The position numbers and the translations under genes were made by a program. From Streptomyces radicis (GTDB taxonomy: Bacteria > Actinomycetota > Actinomycetes > Streptomycetales > Streptomycetaceae), in assembly GCF_003626575.1 (NCBI RefSeq), contig NZ_RBDY01000002.1:434001-498000 (forward strand): 64,000 bases of DNA, written 5' to 3'. Shown piece by piece: positions 48,881-57,719 of this stretch. Positions within the stretch are counted from its first letter, which is position 1; each line of letters begins with the position of its first letter. The notes beneath the pieces are model-generated. The model had not been told where the DNA came from. It searched no databases and saw only the letters and a list, made by a program, of their open reading frames with translations.

Positions 48881-50908
48881 GTGGAGGCGCTGAGTCCTGG
48901 TGACCCGGCCACCATCGGCCCGTACCGGCTGCTGAGACGGCTGGGTGCGGGCGGGATGGGGCAGGTCTTTCTCGGGCGATCGCCGCATGGGCGGATGGTC
49001 GCGGTCAAGGTGGTGCACGGCGCGCTCGCGCGGGAGCCGGAGTTCAGACGCCGCTTCAGGGCGGAGGTCGAGGCGGCGCGGCGCGTCAGCGGCACCTGGA
49101 CGGCGCCGGTGCTCGAGAGCGACACCGAGTCGCCCATGCCGTGGGTCGCCACCGGCTATGTCGTCGGCCCGCCGCTGCGGCACGTGATCGAGTCGCTGCA
49201 CGGGCCGTTGGACGAGCACTCGGTGTGGGCGCTCGGCCTCGGCCTGGCGCGGGCGCTGACCGAGATCCACGGCAGCGGCCTGATCCACCGGGACCTCAAG
49301 CCGTCGAACGTGATGGTGACGCTCGAGGGCCCCAAGGTCATCGACTTCGGCATCGCGCGGGCCGTCGACGCCAGCCTGGCGACGCGCACGGGCGCGATGA
49401 TCGGCTCCCCCGGCTACATGCCGCCCGAGCAGATCCGCGGCGAGGCGCTGACGGGCGCGGCCGACGTGTTCGCGCTCGGCGCGGTGCTCGCGTACGCGGC
49501 GACCGGCTCCGACCCGTTCGCCGCCGACGGCGCCGAGCTGCACACCGTGCTGTACCGGGTGATGTACGAGCAGCCCGAGCTCGGCCCGCCGGACGGCCGG
49601 TTGAGCGGGGAGCTGCGCGACCTGGTGGCCCGCTGCCTGTCGAAGACCGCGCCCGAGCGGCCCGTTCTCTCCGAGATCGCGCCCCTGGCCGAGGCGCGCG
49701 CGGGCCTGGAGTTCTGGCTGCCGCAGGGGCTGACGGCCAGGCTCGGCAGGGACGCCGCCGACCTGCTCGCGCTCGACGGGCCCGGCGCGTCCTCGCCCCC
49801 GGCGCCGCCCGCGCCCGGAGCCCCCACCGTCCCGCCCACGTATCCGCCGTACGCGGCGCAGCCGGGCCCGCGCCTCGACTCCCCCGCCGCCACACCGCCG
49901 CCGCCCCCGCGGCCGGGGCGCAGGGCGGCGCTCCTGGCCACGGCCGTGGCCGGGATCGCGGCGCTCGCGGTGGTGATCACGCTGACCGTGTTCAACGACG
50001 GTGACGGGGACGGCGGTTCGGAGGCGGGCGAGAGCGCGGGCGGCTCCGAGGGGACCGGCGGCTCGATCACCGGCACCGACGGCGACGGCGAGGGTGCGGT
50101 GGGCGGCACCGGGGGCGCCGACCCGGACGCCCCCCTCGCCGTCCTCGTTCCGCAGGACCTGCGCGACGCGGGCATCCTCACCGTGCACGCCGCGGGCGAT
50201 GACGATCCGGTGCTCTTCCACGAGGAGAACGGGAGCGACCTCGTCGGCTTCGAGGTCGACCTCATGCGCGAGATCGGCGAGCGGCTCGGCGTGGAGGTGG
50301 TCTTCTCGGAGAGCGGCGAGCCTGAGGAGGCCGCCGCGGCGGCGGTCGAGGCGGGCGAGGAGTCGGCCTCGCACATCGCGGTGGCGGGGTTCGTGGACAA
50401 CACGGACGAACGCCATGACCTGGGCGTCGACTTCGTCAACCACTTCTGGGACGGCTGGGGCGTGGTGAGCGTCGACGGGGAGCGCGACGGCGTCCTGGCC
50501 GAGCTGTGCGACCTCACGGTCGCCACATGGGACGACGACTTCCCGCAGGACAGGCTGCGCGCGAACACCGAGAGCTGCCCCGAGCCCGTCGAGATCGTCA
50601 CCTTCGGCGGGCGCGACGACATGGCGGAGCTGCTCACGACGGGGGAGGCCGACGCCGCGATGCTCCTGTACTCCCAGGGCGCCTACTACGTGGGCGAGAA
50701 CCCCCGGCACGGCCTCGGCGCCCGCGTCGACAGCCGCGAGCAGGGCCCACGGGGCATCGCCGTGCCCGTGGGCCAGAACGAGCTGCGCGAGGCCGTGCGC
50801 ACCGGACTCGGGTCGTTGCTCGAGGACGGCACCTACCAGGAGCTGCTCGACCGCTGGCACATGCCCGAGGCGGGCGTCGACGAGGCGGAGGTCAACGTGG
50901 GCGGCTGA
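48881..50908 (+). CDS. Receptor-like Ser/Thr kinase fused to an extracellular solute-binding domain
   Basis: The 675-aa protein starts with GTG (VEALSPGDPATIGPYRLL) behind GGGGAGGAGGG. Residues 14-280 are a Hanks kinase: GAGGMGQV loop, Lys43 in MVAVKVV, HRDLKPSN with Asp139, DFG at 155-157, and MIGSPGYMPPEQ. A Pro-rich linker (300-345) precedes a helix (about 349-371). After a Gly/Asp/Glu linker, residues 419-660 form a periplasmic-binding-protein type fold (SBP_bac_3): LVGFEVDLMREIGERLGVEVVF, LCDLTVATWDDD, AMLLYSQGAYYV and GIAVPVGQNELREAVRTGL with YQELLDRW. Family 3 proteins bind amino acids. This layout suggests a receptor that couples ligand binding outside to phosphorylation inside. No transporter genes accompany it. 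Confidence 0.9.
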   Translation: MEALSPGDPATIGPYRLLRRLGAGGMGQVFLGRSPHGRMVAVKVVHGALAREPEFRRRFRAEVEAARRVSGTWTAPVLESDTESPMPWVATGYVVGPPLRHVIESLHGPLDEHSVWALGLGLARALTEIHGSGLIHRDLKPSNVMVTLEGPKVIDFGIARAVDASLATRTGAMIGSPGYMPPEQIRGEALTGAADVFALGAVLAYAATGSDPFAADGAELHTVLYRVMYEQPELGPPDGRLSGELRDLVARCLSKTAPERPVLSEIAPLAEARAGLEFWLPQGLTARLGRDAADLLALDGPGASSPPAPPAPGAPTVPPTYPPYAAQPGPRLDSPAATPPPPPRPGRRAALLATAVAGIAALAVVITLTVFNDGDGDGGSEAGESAGGSEGTGGSITGTDGDGEGAVGGTGGADPDAPLAVLVPQDLRDAGILTVHAAGDDDPVLFHEENGSDLVGFEVDLMREIGERLGVEVVFSESGEPEEAAAAAVEAGEESASHIAVAGFVDNTDERHDLGVDFVNHFWDGWGVVSVDGERDGVLAELCDLTVATWDDDFPQDRLRANTESCPEPVEIVTFGGRDDMAELLTTGEADAAMLLYSQGAYYVGENPRHGLGARVDSREQGPRGIAVPVGQNELREAVRTGLGSLLEDGTYQELLDRWHMPEAGVDEAEVNVGG

Positions 50909-50978
50909 GGGGGTGGTTGAACGGCGGCGGCCAGGGCCGGACGTCCTCCCGTCCCCGCCGACCACCCCCTCAGCCGCC
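50900..50978. terminator. Long bidirectional terminator spanning both stop codons
   Basis: GCGGCTGAGGGGGTGGT (50901-50917) pairs perfectly with ACCACCCCCTCAGCCGC (50961-50977), and G50900 with C50978 makes 18 bp. The inner CGGCGG (50922-50927) and CCGCCG (50955-50960) also pair. The stem includes the TGA of the kinase gene (50906-50908) and the TGA of the convergent HAD gene (50972-50970). Confidence 0.85.
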
Positions 50979-51833
50979 GTCCCCCGGAGAACGTGGCCGC
51001 AGCAGGCGTTCGATGACGAGCGCGATGCCGTCCTCGTCGTGGTCCGCCGTGACCTCGTCGGCCGCCGCCTTGACGTCGGGGTGCGCGCCCGCCATCGCGA
51101 CGCCATGGGCCGCCCAGCGCAGCATCGCGATGTCGTTGGGCATGTCCCCGAACGCGATCGTCTCGGCGGCCGTCACCCCGAGGCGCCGCGCCGCGAGGGA
51201 CAGCCCGGTCGCCTTGGTCAGGCCGAGCGGCAGCATCTCCACCAGGCCGAGGCCCGAGACCACGATGCCCACCGCCGTGCCCGCGACCGCCGCCGCGGCG
51301 GCCGCCAGCTCGTCGTCGGACATCCCGGGCCGCTGGAGGTACATCTTGATGATCGGCTCGGCGAACAACTCGCCGCGATCGGGCGCGTGGTCGGGGAACG
51401 GCGCGTCCGCGCGCCCCGTGAACCCGCTGCCCACCGCCGAGCGGAAACGTTCGTCCATGGCGACGTTGCCGTCGAGCCCGTCCCGGTTGGCGGCCAGCGC
51501 CAGCGGGCCGAGCTCCGCCTCGAGCCGCTCGACCACGCTCCGCGCCAGCGCGCGGTCCAGCGTGACCGACGTCAACAGCCGGTGCTCGCCCGCGTGGTAG
51601 AGCTGCGCGCCCTGTCCGCACACGGCGAGGCCCCGGTAGCCGAGGTCGTCCAGGATGTGCCGCGTCCACGCCACGCTGCGCCCCGTGGCCACGATGTGCT
51701 CGGCCCCTGCCGCCTGGGCGGCGATCAGGGCGTCGCGCGTCCGCGCCGATATCGTCTCGTCGCGCCGCAGCAGCGTGCCGTCGAGGTCGGTGGCGATCAG
51801 CCGGTAGGGAAAGGTCTGGGCGAGACCGGTCAC
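50970..51833 (-). CDS. Cof-type HAD-IIB family hydrolase (second copy)
   Basis: The 287-aa protein starts with GTG ([12 protein letters not shown]), whose TGA neighbour is the end of serS (GTGA overlap). Motif I is [14 protein letters not shown], motif II VATGRS, motif III the Lys in LGLTKATG, motif [15 protein letters not shown] cap domain is inserted after motif II. It belongs to the same family as the protein at 41697-42527. It is translationally coupled to serS, yet no link between seryl-tRNA synthesis and the phosphatase is established. The substrate is unknown. Confidence 0.85.
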   Translation of the reverse strand: MTGLAQTFPYRLIATDLDGTLLRRDETISARTRDALIAAQAAGAEHIVATGRSVAWTRHILDDLGYRGLAVCGQGAQLYHAGEHRLLTSVTLDRALARSVVERLEAELGPLALAANRDGLDGNVAMDERFRSAVGSGFTGRADAPFPDHAPDRGELFAEPIIKMYLQRPGMSDDELAAAAAAVAGTAVGIVVSGLGLVEMLPLGLTKATGLSLAARRLGVTAAETIAFGDMPNDIAMLRWAAHGVAMAGAHPDVKAAADEVTADHDEDGIALVIERLLRPRSPGDGG

Positions 51834-53110
51834 GCGGTCACCGGCGTCAGCGTCTCGCGCCCGCCGAGGTAGGGGCGCAGGATCTCGGGGACGGTCACCG
51901 AGCCGTCGGCGTTCTGGTGGGTCTCCAGGATCGCGACGATCGTCCTGGGCACCGCGCACAGCGTGCCGTTGAGCGTGGCCAGCGGGCGCACGCCCTTCTC
52001 CTTGCCGCGCATCCGGATCGACAGGCGGCGCGCCTGGAACTCCCCGGTGTTCGACGTCGAGGTCAGCTCGCGGTACTTGCCCTGGGTGGGGATCCACGCC
52101 TCGCAGTCGAACTTCCGCTGCGCCGAGGCCCCCAGGTCGCCGCTGGCCACGTCGATCACGCGGAACGCGAGGCCGAGCGCCGTCAGCCACTGCTTCTCCC
52201 ACGCGAGCAGCCGGTCGAGCTCCGCCTCCGCGTCCTCGGGCGCGACATACGAGAACATCTCGACCTTGTCGAACTGGTGGACCCTGATGATCCCCTTGGT
52301 GTCCTTGCCGTGCGACCCGGCCTCGCGGCGGAAGCACGGCGAGAAGCCCGCGTAACGCAGCGGCAGCCGCGCCTCGTCCAGGATCTCGTCCATGTGGTAT
52401 CCGGCGAGCGCCACCTCGGACGTGCCCACCAGGTAGAGGTCGTCCTTCTCCAGCTGGTAGACGTCCTGGGCCGCCTGGCCCAGGAAGCCGGTGCCCTCCA
52501 TCGCGCGCGGCTTGACCAGCGCGGGGGTCAGCATGGGGACGAAGCCCGCCTCGGTGGCCTGCGCGATCGCGGCGTTGACCAGGGCGAGCTCGAGGAGCGC
52601 GCCCACGCCGGTCAGGTAGTAGAAGCGCGACCCCGATACCTTCGCGCCGCGCTCGACGTCGATCGCGCCGAGCGCCGCGCCCAGCTCCAGGTGGTCCTTG
52701 GGCGCGAAGCCCTCGGCCTCGAAGTCCCTCGGGGCGCCGTGCGTCTCCAGGACGGTGAAGTCGTCCTCGCCGCCCACGGGGACGTCGGGGTGCACGACGT
52801 TCCCCAGCGCCAGGAGCAGCCGCCGCGTCTCGTCCGCGGCCTCGTCGCGCTCGGCGTCGGCGGCCTTGACCTCGCCCGCGAGCTCGCCCGCCCGCTTCAG
52901 CAGCTCGGCCTTCTCGTCGCCCGAGGCGCGGGGGACGAGCTTGCCGATCCGCTTCTGCTCCGAGCGGAGCTCGTCGAAGCGGGAGCCCGACACGCGGCGC
53001 CGCTCGTCGGCGGAGATGAGCGCGTCGACCAGGCCGACGTCCTCTCCACGGGCGCGCTGCGAGGCGCGCACTCGGTCGGGGTCCTCACGGAGCAGTCGAA
53101 GGTCAATCAC
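51830..53110 (-). CDS. serS: Seryl-tRNA synthetase
   Basis: The 426-aa class II synthetase starts with GTG ([18 protein letters not shown]). An N-terminal coiled coil binds the tRNA (about 30-100: [16 protein letters not shown]). Catalytic motifs follow: the [10 protein letters not shown] serine site, [29 protein letters not shown] (motif 2) and [18 protein letters not shown] (motif 3). It charges tRNA-Ser with serine. The start codon is 6 nt after TAGCCT, so the transcript is probably leaderless. Confidence 0.97.
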   Translation of the reverse strand: MIDLRLLREDPDRVRASQRARGEDVGLVDALISADERRRVSGSRFDELRSEQKRIGKLVPRASGDEKAELLKRAGELAGEVKAADAERDEAADETRRLLLALGNVVHPDVPVGGEDDFTVLETHGAPRDFEAEGFAPKDHLELGAALGAIDVERGAKVSGSRFYYLTGVGALLELALVNAAIAQATEAGFVPMLTPALVKPRAMEGTGFLGQAAQDVYQLEKDDLYLVGTSEVALAGYHMDEILDEARLPLRYAGFSPCFRREAGSHGKDTKGIIRVHQFDKVEMFSYVAPEDAEAELDRLLAWEKQWLTALGLAFRVIDVASGDLGASAQRKFDCEAWIPTQGKYRELTSTSNTGEFQARRLSIRMRGKEKGVRPLATLNGTLCAVPRTIVAILETHQNADGSVTVPEILRPYLGGRETLTPVTA

Positions 53111-53116
53111 GCGACC

Positions 53117-53122
53117 AGGCTA
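53117..53122 (-). promoter_or_regulatory. Leaderless -10 element for serS
   Basis: TAGCCT on the minus strand, 6 nt, then the GTG at 53110. No purine-rich ribosome site lies in between. Confidence 0.55.
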
Positions 53123-53218
53123 CCGGCCCGGAATCCCGCGCGGCACCGAGTTGTTTTCATCCGTTCTGTCCGGGATGGCGTGGAACGTCCCACGCCCGGA
53201 AATCCACAGGTCAGCGAG

Positions 53219-53500
53219 TTGCCCACAGGGTTATCCACAGGCTGGCGGGGCGACCTGTGGACAACGTTCGGGCCGGGGACGACCCCGCCGAGGTGGGGCG
53301 CAGAATTCCCCGATCCCGCCCCGGCTACACCCACGTACGAGGGAAATCGCCTCACACTCACGGGGGATGCCGTGCGAATGCGGTGACGAATCCGGATCCG
53401 TCCCCCGCGGATCGCTCTGCCGTCTTCCTGTCCATGTGTCGACTCCGCCCGGTTCGCCGTGTCGACTTATTCACAGGCACACAGGGTGCCCTGTGGATAA
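53219..53500. other. DnaA-box cluster C (five boxes)
   Basis: The gap between serS and pheA (53111-53553) holds TTGCCCACA (53219-53227, one mismatch), TTATCCACA (53231-53239), TGTGGACAA (53256-53264, the inverse of TTGTCCACA), TTATTCACA (53467-53475, one mismatch) and TGTGGATAA (53492-53500), plus a weaker AAATCCACA at 53200-53208. Three lie within 46 bp. No gene or AT-rich origin element is seen in this 443-bp gap. Confidence 0.85.
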
Positions 53501-53553
53501 CTTTGTGGAGAGACCGCAGGTCGTCGCCCCGCCGCCCCGCGGCCACCCGCCCT

Positions 53554-54501
53554 TCACCTGCCGGACACCCCGCCGGGCCGCCCGTCGAGGCACCGGGTCA
53601 GCCAGTCGGCCGCCGTCAGGAAGTCCTCGTCCGCCGTCCCCGCGCGCACCGTCGGCTCGACGTGGTCGGCCCGGGGATACGAGCCGAGGTACCGCACATC
53701 GGCGCAGAGCCGCTTGAGCCCCATCAACGCGTCCCCCACCCGCCGGTCGGAGATGTGCCCCTCGCAGTCCATCGAGAAGCAGTACCGCCCGATCCCCTGG
53801 CCCGTGGGCCGCGACTCGATCCGCATCAGGTTCACGCCGCACGTCGCGTACTCCTGGAGGACCTCGAGCAGCGCGCCCGGGTGGTCCGCCCGCAGCCACA
53901 GCACCACCGACGTCTTGTCCGCGCCCGTCGGCGCCGCGGGCCGCGCGGGGCGGCCGACCAGCACGAAGCGGGTGGTGGCGTTCTGCGCGTCGTGGATGTC
54001 GGTGACCAGCGGCTCGAGCCCATAGGTCGGCGCCGCGAACTCGCCCGCGAACGCCGCGTCGAAACGCCCCTCCTGCACCAGCCGCGCCCCGTCGGCGTTG
54101 GACGCCGCCGACTCCCACTGCGCCTCCGGCAGGAAGCGCGCCAGCCAGCCGCGCACCTGAGGCTGGGCCACCGGGTGCCCGGTGACCGTCTTGATGGCCT
54201 CCAGCTTCGTGCCGGGCCGCACCAGCAGCGCGAACGCGATCGGCAGGTGCACCTCGCGGTAGATCATCAGCGGCTCGCCCGATGCCAGCTCGTCCACGGT
54301 GGCCGTGACGCCGCCCTCCACCGAGTTCTCGATGGGCACGAGGGCACCGGCCGCCTCGCCCGTGCGCACCGCGTCAAGGGCGGCGGGCACCGAGATCATC
54401 GGCACCAGCTCGCGCGTGGCCGCCTCGGGAAGGGTACGGAGCGCGGCCTCGGTGAACGTTCCCTCGGGCCCGAGATAGGTGTAGCGGCTGGCAGCAGTCA
54501 T
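53554..54501 (-). CDS. pheA: Prephenate dehydratase
   Basis: The 315-aa protein starts MTAASRYTYLGPEGTFTEAALRTL. The catalytic domain (1-190) contains the signature PIENSVEGGVTATVDELA and the conserved TRF triad (DAQNATTRFVLVG). The C-terminal ACT domain has GALLEVLQEYATCGVNLMRIESRP, which includes the ESRP motif that binds phenylalanine. It turns prephenate into phenylpyruvate and is feedback-inhibited by Phe. It stands alone, with no chorismate mutase fused. The ATG is 6 nt after TACCGT, a leaderless promoter; the DtpA gene lies 43 nt upstream on the same strand. Confidence 0.95.
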   Translation of the reverse strand: MTAASRYTYLGPEGTFTEAALRTLPEAATRELVPMISVPAALDAVRTGEAAGALVPIENSVEGGVTATVDELASGEPLMIYREVHLPIAFALLVRPGTKLEAIKTVTGHPVAQPQVRGWLARFLPEAQWESAASNADGARLVQEGRFDAAFAGEFAAPTYGLEPLVTDIHDAQNATTRFVLVGRPARPAAPTGADKTSVVLWLRADHPGALLEVLQEYATCGVNLMRIESRPTGQGIGRYCFSMDCEGHISDRRVGDALMGLKRLCADVRYLGSYPRADHVEPTVRAGTADEDFLTAADWLTRCLDGRPGGVSGR

Positions 54502-54507
54502 GACGCA

Positions 54508-54513
54508 ACGGTA
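54508..54513 (-). promoter_or_regulatory. Leaderless -10 element for pheA
   Basis: TACCGT on the minus strand, exactly 6 nt (TGCGTC), then the ATG at 54501. It separates pheA expression from the copper locus upstream. Confidence 0.55.
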
Positions 54514-54544
54514 GCCCCGCGTTCACCCCCGTCCGCCCGCCGTC

Positions 54545-55777
54545 TCACGCTTCGAGCAGCGCCTGGCCGACGTATCCGCCCTCCGCCGCGCCGCCGGGGA
54601 CCGCGAACAGCGCGCTCGCCTCGTGGCGGATGTACTCCGACAGCGCGTCGCCCCGGTCGAGCTTGCGCTGCACCGGCACGAACGCCCGGCGCGGGTCCGC
54701 CTGCCAGCACAGGAAGAGCAGCCCCGCGTCCGGCGCCCCGTCGGCCCTGAAGCCGTCGTGGTAGGAGAACGGGCGGCGCAGCATCGCGGCCCCGCCGTTG
54801 GTCTCGGGGGCGGTGACGCGGACATGGGCGTCGGCCGCGATGACCGCGCCGCCGTCGGCGTCGACCGCGTCGAGGTCCACGGCCGTGGTCTCGTCGCCGC
54901 CGGTGAGCGGGGCGCCGTTCCCCTTGCGCCGCCCTATGACGCGCTCCTGCTCGTCGAGCGACTCCGTCTCCCAGGCGTCGAGCAGCATGCGGATGCGCCG
55001 GAACACCACGTACGAGCCCCCCGCCAGCCACGCCGGATCGCCGTCGGAGGGGACCCAGACGCGCTGGTCGAAGTCGTCGTCCGACGGCTTGGGGTTGTTG
55101 GTGCCGTCCACCTGGCCCATCAGGTTGCGGGTGGTCATGGGGCGCGAGGTGGCGCCCGGGCTCCGGTTGAACCCCTTCATGTGCCAGCGCACGACGGCGG
55201 TCTCCGCGCCGGCGCGTTGGAGCGTGCGCAGTGCGTGGAACGCCACGAGCCCGTCGTCCGCGCCCACCTGGATCCACAGGTCGCCGTCCGAGCGCTCGGG
55301 GTCAAGCTCGTCGGCCGAGAACAGGGGCAGCGGGTCGAGCGCCTCGGGCCGCGCGTCGGTGAGCCCGGTGGCCTCGAAGAAGTGGTGCCCGAAGCCGAAC
55401 GTGACGGTGAGCGAGGCGGGCCCGGCGTCCCTCGCCACCCCGGTGTCGGTCTCGGGGGTGCCGCCCGCCATCAGCTCGGCGGCCAGCGTGGACCACCGGC
55501 GCATGAGGGCGGCGGCCTCGCGCCGTCCCGCGCCGGGCGCGAGATCGAACGCCGCGAGGTGCCCGTGCGCCTGCATCGGCGTGGTGATCCCGGGCTGGTG
55601 GGTGCCGTGGAAGGGCACCGCGGTCGAGCCGAGCGCGGTCAGCGCGGGCCCGTCGTCGTCGGTGGCGGCCGCGTGGGCGAGGGCACCTGTGGGCGTGCCG
55701 AGGGCGAGCCCCGCGGCCCCGGTGGCGCCCGCCGAGGTCAGCAGGCGCCTGCGGGAGATGGCGCGTTGTTCGTTCAT
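54545..55777 (-). CDS. dtpA: Tat-exported dye-decolourising haem peroxidase (DtpA-type)
   Basis: The 410-aa protein starts MNEQRAISRRRLLTSAGATGAAG; SRRRLL is a twin-arginine signal, so it should be folded with haem before export. DyP features: GQVDGT (the GxxDG motif with the distal Asp), NRSPGATSRPM and FSYHDG. DyP-type peroxidases oxidise dyes and phenols with H2O2. In S. lividans DtpA is a Tat substrate needed for maturation of the copper radical oxidase GlxA and for development under low copper. The start lies 6 nt after copCD stop, as expected for one operon. Confidence 0.93.
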   Translation of the reverse strand: MNEQRAISRRRLLTSAGATGAAGLALGTPTGALAHAAATDDDGPALTALGSTAVPFHGTHQPGITTPMQAHGHLAAFDLAPGAGRREAAALMRRWSTLAAELMAGGTPETDTGVARDAGPASLTVTFGFGHHFFEATGLTDARPEALDPLPLFSADELDPERSDGDLWIQVGADDGLVAFHALRTLQRAGAETAVVRWHMKGFNRSPGATSRPMTTRNLMGQVDGTNNPKPSDDDFDQRVWVPSDGDPAWLAGGSYVVFRRIRMLLDAWETESLDEQERVIGRRKGNGAPLTGGDETTAVDLDAVDADGGAVIAADAHVRVTAPETNGGAAMLRRPFSYHDGFRADGAPDAGLLFLCWQADPRRAFVPVQRKLDRGDALSEYIRHEASALFAVPGGAAEGGYVGQALLEA

Positions 55778-55783
55778 ATCTCT

Positions 55784-57709
55784 TCAGTCGATGGTGACGG
55801 TGACGGTCTCGGTGATCTGGTCGATGTCGGAGGTGCGGATCGTCAGGGCCAGCTCCCAGGCGCCCGGCCTCGGCAGCCGGACGCCGGTGGCGGTCCAGTG
55901 CCCGACGTCCACGTGCAGCGGGTCGAACGTGAGCGGCCCGATGTCCTCGGACGGCAGGGTCAGGGCGACCCCGATCTCCTCGGCCCCCGTGGGCGCGCCC
56001 TCGGGGTCGACGAGCCGGATGTGCATCGTGTTCTCGCCCGTGCGCGCGGGCGTCAGCTCGATCCGCGCGGTGCCCTGGCCCGCGACGCCGCCCGTGTCGA
56101 ACGGCAGGGACAGGTCCCCCGGATCCTGGGCGGTCGCGTCGTCCCCGGCCGCCGTCCCCCCACTCCGCGCGCTCTCGGCGACGGCCGTGCGGGCCGGAGT
56201 CGTGCCGGTGAGCCCCGTGGTCACGGCGAGCAGGACCGCGGCCAGGGCCACCTCGGCGAGCACCGAGCGGCGCAGCCCGGCGCGGTGCGGGTCGGCGTCC
56301 CTGGCGCGGTCGCGGCGGGCGGTCGCCATGGCGGCGCGCTGGCGGGCCAGCTGCCGGGCGCGCTCGGGGTCGGCGGCGTCGGCGTCGCCCTCGCCGCCGC
56401 CCACCGCGACGGGCTCGGCGGGCTCGGCGGGCTCCGCGACGTTCTCGCCCAGGCGGCCCGTGCGCCGCCGCGACCCCCAGGCCACGGCGAGCACCGTCGC
56501 CACAAGACCCACCTTGACCAGCAGCAGCCGCCCGTACGACGTCTCGGTCAGCGCCGACCACGACCAGCCGACCTGCCGCCACGACTGGTAGAGCCCGGTG
56601 ACCGCGAGGGCGGTCACGGCCGCGAGCGCGACGCCGGAGAAGCGCCGCACGGCGGAACGCGGCAGCGCGGGCTCGGTGCGCAGCAGCACGAGCAGCGTCA
56701 CGAGGCCGCCGAGCCACGCGGCGACCGCGAGCAGGTGCACGATGTCCAGGGGGATCGCGAGCCCGGTCTGCCGCCCGGTCGAGGCGTGTTCGGACATCGC
56801 CCACGTGGCCGCGATCCCGATGGCCAGGATCGTGCCGCCGAGGGCGAGCCCGAACGTCAGGTCCCGCGCCCGCGCGGCGTCGTCCTCGTCAGGCTCGGGC
56901 TCGGCCCGCAGCCGCGCGTATCCGCCGTGCAGCACCGCGATGAACACCCCGGCGGCCGCGAGCAGCAGCAGCCGGGTGACCAGGGCCGTTCCCGTCCTGG
57001 TCTCGATGACGTCGCGCAGCCCGCCCAGGTCGAACGCGTCCCCGAGGTCGCCGTCGCCCGTGTAGGGCGTGCGCAGGAGCAGCAGCGCGAACGTGGCCGT
57101 GGCCAGGGTGGTCCAGCCGGTGAGCGCGACGCGCTGCACCGCGCGCCGCGACGCCGCGTCGGGCCAGCAGCGCAGCGCGAACAGGCAGGCGCCGCCGAGC
57201 AGCACGAACCCCCCGTACGCGGCGTAGCGTGCCACGTCGTAGAGCAGCCCCGAGGCGCCGTCGTCCCCGCGCGGGGCCGCGGCCTCGGGCGTCACGCTCG
57301 TGGCCGAAGGCGCGCCGATCGAGAACGTGAACGCGCCCGAGATCGGGTGGCTGTCCGCGGAGACGACCTGCCAGGCCACGGTGTAGGTGCCGTCGGCCAG
57401 GTCGCCGCCGAGCGCGACGGAGTGGGCGCGGTCGCCGAGGTCGGTCACGGCGCCCGCCTCGGCGGGCTCGCCCCGCGGGTCGAGGACGCGCACGCCGTCG
57501 TCCGCGAGCGAGACCTGTTCGGTGAACGTGAGGGTGATCTCATCGGGCGCCACGGCCACCACCTCCCCGTCCCCCGGCGTGCTGTCGGCGAGCGAGGCGT
57601 GGGCCGACGCGGGCGGGGCGGCGAACAGCAGCGCCGCGAGCGCGAGGGCCGCGGCCAGGAGCAGGGAGCCGGGGGCGCGGAGGACGGTGGTGGGCGTGGG
57701 CGGTGTCAT
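55784..57709 (-). CDS. CopC-CopD fusion copper transport membrane protein
   Basis: The 641-aa protein starts MTPPTPTTVLRAPGSLLLA. A signal peptide ends at ASA/HASL, giving the N-terminal His of a CopC copper site. The CopC domain (about 35-130) includes ADSTPGDGEV, FTEQVSL and SADSHPISGAF (the second His and Asp of the site). CopD follows with about eight helices (150-440), including LAVAAWLGGLVTLLVLL. A third, extracellular part (about 500-641) resembles the YtkA-like domain, ending DQITETVTVTID. It probably moves copper across the membrane. It lies between ecuC and dtpA. Confidence 0.9.
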   Translation of the reverse strand: MTPPTPTTVLRAPGSLLLAAALALAALLFAAPPASAHASLADSTPGDGEVVAVAPDEITLTFTEQVSLADDGVRVLDPRGEPAEAGAVTDLGDRAHSVALGGDLADGTYTVAWQVVSADSHPISGAFTFSIGAPSATSVTPEAAAPRGDDGASGLLYDVARYAAYGGFVLLGGACLFALRCWPDAASRRAVQRVALTGWTTLATATFALLLLRTPYTGDGDLGDAFDLGGLRDVIETRTGTALVTRLLLLAAAGVFIAVLHGGYARLRAEPEPDEDDAARARDLTFGLALGGTILAIGIAATWAMSEHASTGRQTGLAIPLDIVHLLAVAAWLGGLVTLLVLLRTEPALPRSAVRRFSGVALAAVTALAVTGLYQSWRQVGWSWSALTETSYGRLLLVKVGLVATVLAVAWGSRRRTGRLGENVAEPAEPAEPVAVGGGEGDADAADPERARQLARQRAAMATARRDRARDADPHRAGLRRSVLAEVALAAVLLAVTTGLTGTTPARTAVAESARSGGTAAGDDATAQDPGDLSLPFDTGGVAGQGTARIELTPARTGENTMHIRLVDPEGAPTGAEEIGVALTLPSEDIGPLTFDPLHVDVGHWTATGVRLPRPGAWELALTIRTSDIDQITETVTVTID

Positions 57710-57719
57710 GGCTGCGGTC

